The notes below the pieces were generated by a model, which was given only the letters and a program-made list of their open reading frames with translations, had not been told where the DNA came from and did no database searches. Made by a program: the position numbers and the translations under genes. Below, in pieces: positions 53,101 through 59,100 of a stretch of DNA of 64,000 bases. The first letter of the stretch is position 1. Every line of letters begins with the position of its first letter. Source of the DNA: Ophiura sarsii (taxonomy: Eukaryota > Echinodermata > Ophiuroidea > Amphilepidida > Ophiuridae); contig CM069458.1 in assembly GCA_035610835.1 (NCBI GenBank), forward strand, positions 28,855,449 through 28,919,448, read 5' to 3'.

Positions 53101-56100
53101 GACTTCACTGATGCAAAAATGGCATCATTGATGCCATTTGAAATAATTCGCAGCTTTTAGATGCCATTGGAAAATGGAAGCTATTTGATGTCAATTGATG
53201 CCATTTGAAGCCAAAATACGACAATGACGCCGTCTCAATTCTCCAAGTGATAGTAAAATGTTTTGATTCTCTTTATCCACAGAACAGCTTATCAACGTCA
53301 CTTTCCTGATTTGAAACTGTTTAATGCTACGGATGAGATTTGTACTATTAATTATTCATTAATAAAGTAACTCTGTACCGCATTTTAACAATGCTTCCCC
53401 CCCCCCCCCCCCCTCAAACGGACCACTTGCCAGTCGGGTAAAACTGCATTAAAAAAAACACCCTGCGTTTGTGACATTACGTGAGCTTGCTTTTTTTCTC
53501 CATCGAACTTGATATCCAGTATATATACGGTGTGACTTATGTTTATGTGGTACTCGATTGGCTCTCCATTAGTGACCTATGCTTATTAATGCATGGCAGC
53601 AAAGGGTGGCATTTGATTGGGGTGCACATATTGCTAATATACAGGGTGTCCCTAAAAAAATTGTGCACATGTTTGCGCAACTTGTTGACCATGAAGTCCT
53701 AAAGTTTGGTGTAATATGTTTATACACACGAAAAGGGAAACACTAAGCTTTCAGATGCCGTTTATTTTATCTGATTTGGATTTGTCAATCCTGAGATATG
53801 GACAATTAACTAGAGCTACCTAGAATCAATGTTGTGCCACTTTACAGTTTCAAAGGTTTACTCCTAAGATACAACTTCCACTTGAACGATTGCCCTTCAC
53901 CAGTGTTAAGCAAAATAACATTTTGGTATTGAGATTGAATAGGTTTAAATAATAGAATGAGTGCCTGTGTATCCAAGCAGAACTGAATATAAAGATGTTT
54001 GTTACATGATTCGAACCAGTCCTTTTGACGAGGTTTCACAAAATGTTTATAGGGCCTACATTTCCAAAACAAGACAGACGTCCCAATGGCTGGGTGCGGC
54101 CTTAATTTTCAATAGACATGATAGAAGAGGGTGTTCATGGTCTTAACATATCACGAAACGAGAAGTCCAGCAGAAGAGTCACTAGAGAGCTTGCATTCAT
54201 TTCTCAAACACTCACGTACCATCTAGGAATACACCTATATAAAAAGAAGTATTGGAAATGCTTGGTAGATGGTATGGTACAAGCACCAATATGAATAAAG
54301 AACATTCTGGAAGACTTAAGATATGAAAAGTGGCAGGACACAGTAACACATTGATAACGTGCGGCGTGCACTTCAGAGGGATCCCAGAATAACTGCTCGT
54401 AGAAATCCCTTACCACATATTCCAAGGACATCGTTTTTGTTCCTCAGCCTCTTTTAAACAATTCTGGTCAAATGCCCACCTCAATGTTTCAAAACGATTG
54501 ATGCCCATGGATAGACCAATGTTAGTATTGACACTCATAATCATTTATTCTGTAAAAGTGGCACAACGTCGATTTTGGGTAGCTTTGATAAACTGGGTAT
54601 ATCTCAGGATTGACAAATCCAAATCAGATAAAATAAACGGCATCTGAAAGCTGAGTGTTTTCCCTTTCCGTGTGTATAAACATATTACACCAAACTTTAG
54701 GAATTCATGGTCAACAAGTTGCGCAAACATGTGCACATTTTTTTAGGGACACCCTGTACGTTAGGTTTTGAATGCAGGTAGACTTGCATGTGTAGCTATA
54801 CTTGCACACAATACACAACTTTAGCTTTAAATGTTTTGCATTAAATTTGTTCATGCCTTTCTTTTCCAGAACATTTCTCATCCACCGTCAGCGAAGGTAA
54901 AATGGACAACGAAATGCTGGACCATGTGGCTCGCGAGACTTCCAAAGACTGGCAGAAGCTAGCACACCATTTAGGTTTGGAAGATGATCTGATCAAGCAA
55001 ATTGCCACTGCAACTAATATTTACAAAGATAGCGATCGGGCAAAGGAGATGTTGAAAGTTTGGGACACGGAAATCAGCATAGTGTGTGAAAAGTTGTCGC
55101 TGCTGGTGAGGGCGTGCAGGAACAGTGAATTTGCTGACCTGGCTAATGAGCTGGAACAAGGTAGGGGTGTGCTATACTTTGTTCAGTAGAAGTTATACTG
55201 TGACCCTATTCATTTGTTAGCATTGTGTGTAAACACATGCAGGGACATTTAATTTGTAAACGTGGTGAATGAGCTAGAACTGAATTAGGAAGTTCTATAC
55301 TTTGTACAGTAAAGTTATGATGTGACCCCATTGTTATATTACAATTGCAGGTGAGGGCATGCAGGAACAGCTGAATATATCGAACTATAGTCTATTTGGC
55401 GTATTCTACTAATTGCAGCACATAACGCGCGCAGCTACTCGCGGCGCTTGCGTACACACCCCAGCGTTGAAAGGCGGAAGATACACACGCGTGCGTAAAG
55501 GCTGCGCCTGTTAAGTTACGTCACTGTCCAGAGGAAGCCAAACAGAGTATAGTTAATGAGCTAGAACAAGATAGGGGTTGTTATACTTTGTTCAGCAGAA
55601 GTTATAATGTGACCCCATTTTTTCTTACAATTCTTGGTATTCGTAATATGATTAGCCACCAGCAGTTGCTTGGGAGAGCAGAAATATGCAGTGTATAATG
55701 GTAAAAAGTCGGCATAATTCTGTTATACGTACCCTATACACCTACATCGGTAGTATGCGTCGTTCTTAAAAATCATGCACTATGAATACCTCTGTGAAGG
55801 GTATAACAGAATTCCAAAAAGTCAACATCCAAAGCCTGCGTAATACTAATACAACACAGGAAACCACAAATGTTATTGTGTGTTTAAACAGGGGTAGAAT
55901 TTCGCTGCGAATCCGCGAATCGATTCGCGTCAAATCACTACCGCGCGAATCCAGTTGGATTCCCGCCAAAAAAAAAAAAAAGATTTTTAAAAAAAAAAAA
56001 ATTTACTTTTATTTTTTTGTAAGTCCAAAACAGGACATTAGATGACTGGTAGTTGACCCTTAGTCAACAAACATGCCGAAGTTGGAAGTTGTGCAAGCTT

Positions 56101-59100
56101 ATAGCCTTATTCTGGATATTATTTTCATTAATTTCATGGATTCTCAAAATTGGCGAGAATCTGGATTCTCGCAAAATTCTTCCGCGAGAATCTGTTAAGA
56201 TTCTCGCGGTTGGTTACGAAATTCTACCCCTGTTTAAATGTTAATATATTGGTTACAAACGCGAATGCAAACCCTAACACTGTAAACTCAAAGTGTCTAC
56301 AATTGAACAAAACGTCTACAAATTGTGGTGCTCAGTGAATGGGGGATTAGCTTTTGTTTGGACACTCATACGGGATCCTTCGTTCAACATTAATATTATC
56401 ACATTTGTGTGACAATCCAATGGTAGCTATAACGGTGATGTCGACCCTAGAGGTCAAACATTGAACTTGCAAGAACAACCGATGGAGGCACATCGTATTG
56501 CAAATCGCGATAATTACTAGTGAGGTCAAGGTCTGTACAACTAGTGAATTTGTATAACAAAGATATTTTTTCTTTTATTTCACAGGCTTAGATACAGACA
56601 CATTGAATAGAATTTCCCGCATGTTGGACAAGACAAAATGGCGACTTTTTGGGGAAACATTAGGCTTCGCCAACGAAGCCCTCGAGACGCTGGAAAAATC
56701 CGGCCATAAAGCGAACCTTAAGATTTACACCATGTTGGGGGCATGGAGGAACACACAGCCGTTCCATTGTGATAAAATACTTGCGATTAGCACGGCTCTA
56801 TCGACTTGTGAACAAGATCAATTAGCCTGGGAGATATGCAGAGGTAACTAGTAAAGTCATCAGTATTGCCAAATGCACATTTTGTAGCTGTTTGTTTTTT
56901 AGCAAAGTTATAAGCATGCCATTGCAATGTAAAGTCAATAGGAAATAATAATAATAATAATAATGCAAAATAATTATAGAGTGCCTTACAACTAGTTCTC
57001 AAAGTGCTTAAATACAAAGAGAAAAATACAAATACATAAAATACAAACAAAAAATATATGAGAGACATACAGGAACTGCGTATCAAAAATACAGAGGGCC
57101 TGCACAATAGTTTGACAAAAACAATATACTTATCAAATAGACACTATGTGTGGACTTAAAGATATGAGTCTTGAGACGCTTCTTAAATTGGCCAAGAGAT
57201 GACATTGAGCGGATATATGATGGTAAACTGTTCCAAATCTTTGGTGCTATGATCGCAAAAGTTCTGTTACAATAAAAGTTTGTGTTTCCTGTAGCCGGGA
57301 TGCGAAGAAGAACGAGGAGTTCTCCCGGGAGTGTATTTAGTTAGGAGTTCTGTGATATTGGTGCCATATTGTTCCATGCCTTGAATGTGAGCAGAGCTAT
57401 CTTGTATTGTAAGCGTAGACACAGTAGACACAGGATCCTGAAAACCACTGGTCATGTGATGGAAGTGAAGCATGCTGGTTAGACACAGTAGACACAGGAT
57501 CCTGAAAACCACTGGTCATGTGATGGAAGTGAAGCATGCTGGTTAGACACAGTAGACACAGGATCCTGAAAACCACTGGTCATGTGATGGAAGTGAAGCA
57601 TGCTGGTTAGACACAGTAGACACAGGATCCTGAAAACCACTGGTCATGTGATGGAAGTGAAGCATGCTGGTTAGACACAGTAGACACAGGATCCTGAAAA
57701 CCACTGGTCATGTGGTGGAAGTGAAGCATGCTGGTTAGACACAGTAGACACAGGATCCTGAAAACCACTGGTCATGTGGTGGAAGTGAAGCATGCTGGTT
57801 AGACACAGTAGACACAGGATCCTGAAAACCACTGGTCATGTGGTGGAAGTGAAGCATGCTGGTTAGACACAGTAGACACAGGATCCTGAAAACCACTGGT
57901 CATGTGATGGAAGTGAGGCATGCTGGTTAGACACAGTAGACACAGGATCCTGAAAACCACTGGTCATGTGGTGGAAGTGAAGCATGCTGGTTAGACACAG
58001 TAGACACAGGATCCTGAAAACCACTGGTCATGTGGTGGAAGTGAAGCATGCTGGTTAGACACAGTAGAAACAGGATCCTGAAAACCACTGGTCATGTGGT
58101 GGAAGTGAAGCATGCTGGTTAGACACAGTTAAATAAGTTATTCATAATGATGATTGTGATGTCATGAAAAGCTACAAAACAAGAAATCATGAAAACAGGC
58201 CAAAAAAGATACAGATTTCAATAGAATAACATTATAAGGTTAATTAGAAAAGATACTTAAGTAAGCTTTTGAAGGTGAAATTTCATAAAAGATGATGACA
58301 CAAAGTATTGGAAATTAATTTTATTATAAAAGAAAAAAATTAAAAAAACACCATTTTACCCATAATTCCTAGTTCACATTTTGCGACATCCGACGGGTTT
58401 TCACAGATCACATCACAAATGCAAGGTCACAATAAGTCAAATTCATGACAAGTCTTATTTCTGATCTTTGACACCTCTTGTATCCAAACAAAGACTCAAG
58501 TTCATAAAAATAAAAGACTTTAATCTACAATTTGAGGTATTCATTATTGCATTTACCTCATTGATTTATTAACAAATTCAAATCTTTAAATGTCCATAAC
58601 TTGACAATATGTATTTGGTATTTTAGACAAAGTGGTTTTCAATAATCCGTAACATTGGTTAAGAATGAGATATAACATTGACTTTGGTACTTCAATGTCC
58701 CTTAATTTATACAAATTATCATGATATGAAAAACTCAATATTCATATTTCCTCCATTGTACCTTATTTACTTGCATTTGGGTTACATCTAGTCATAGGGT
58801 CATAAAGACTTCTATGACTAAGATGTTCTCTTACACATGATTTAAAATGCTTTACATTTGTTTGCCTCCCCCTCTCCCCCCTCCCCTCCCACTCTTGAAT
58901 AGGATTGGATGATGATATTCTGCACGACTTGGCAATGAAACTGGAGGGCGACTGGCGGAGACTCGCGGAATGGCTGAAACTTCGTTCGAACGATATCCAG
59001 AAGCTGGAAAAGGATTTCCCGTCCCCTGCCAAGAGGACCTATCTGGTGCTGGTGACTTGGAGGAAACGACAGCATGCCTCGTGCGATCTGCTTGGAGAAT

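Noticed and set aside
54204..54431. Minus-strand 75-codon frame considered as transposase remnant
   Set aside because: No catalytic motif or helix-turn-helix could be recognised, so no function is assigned.
57416..58130. Regular direct repeats considered as CRISPR
   Set aside because: Units are contiguous 64-bp tandem copies without unique spacers, in a eukaryotic intron.
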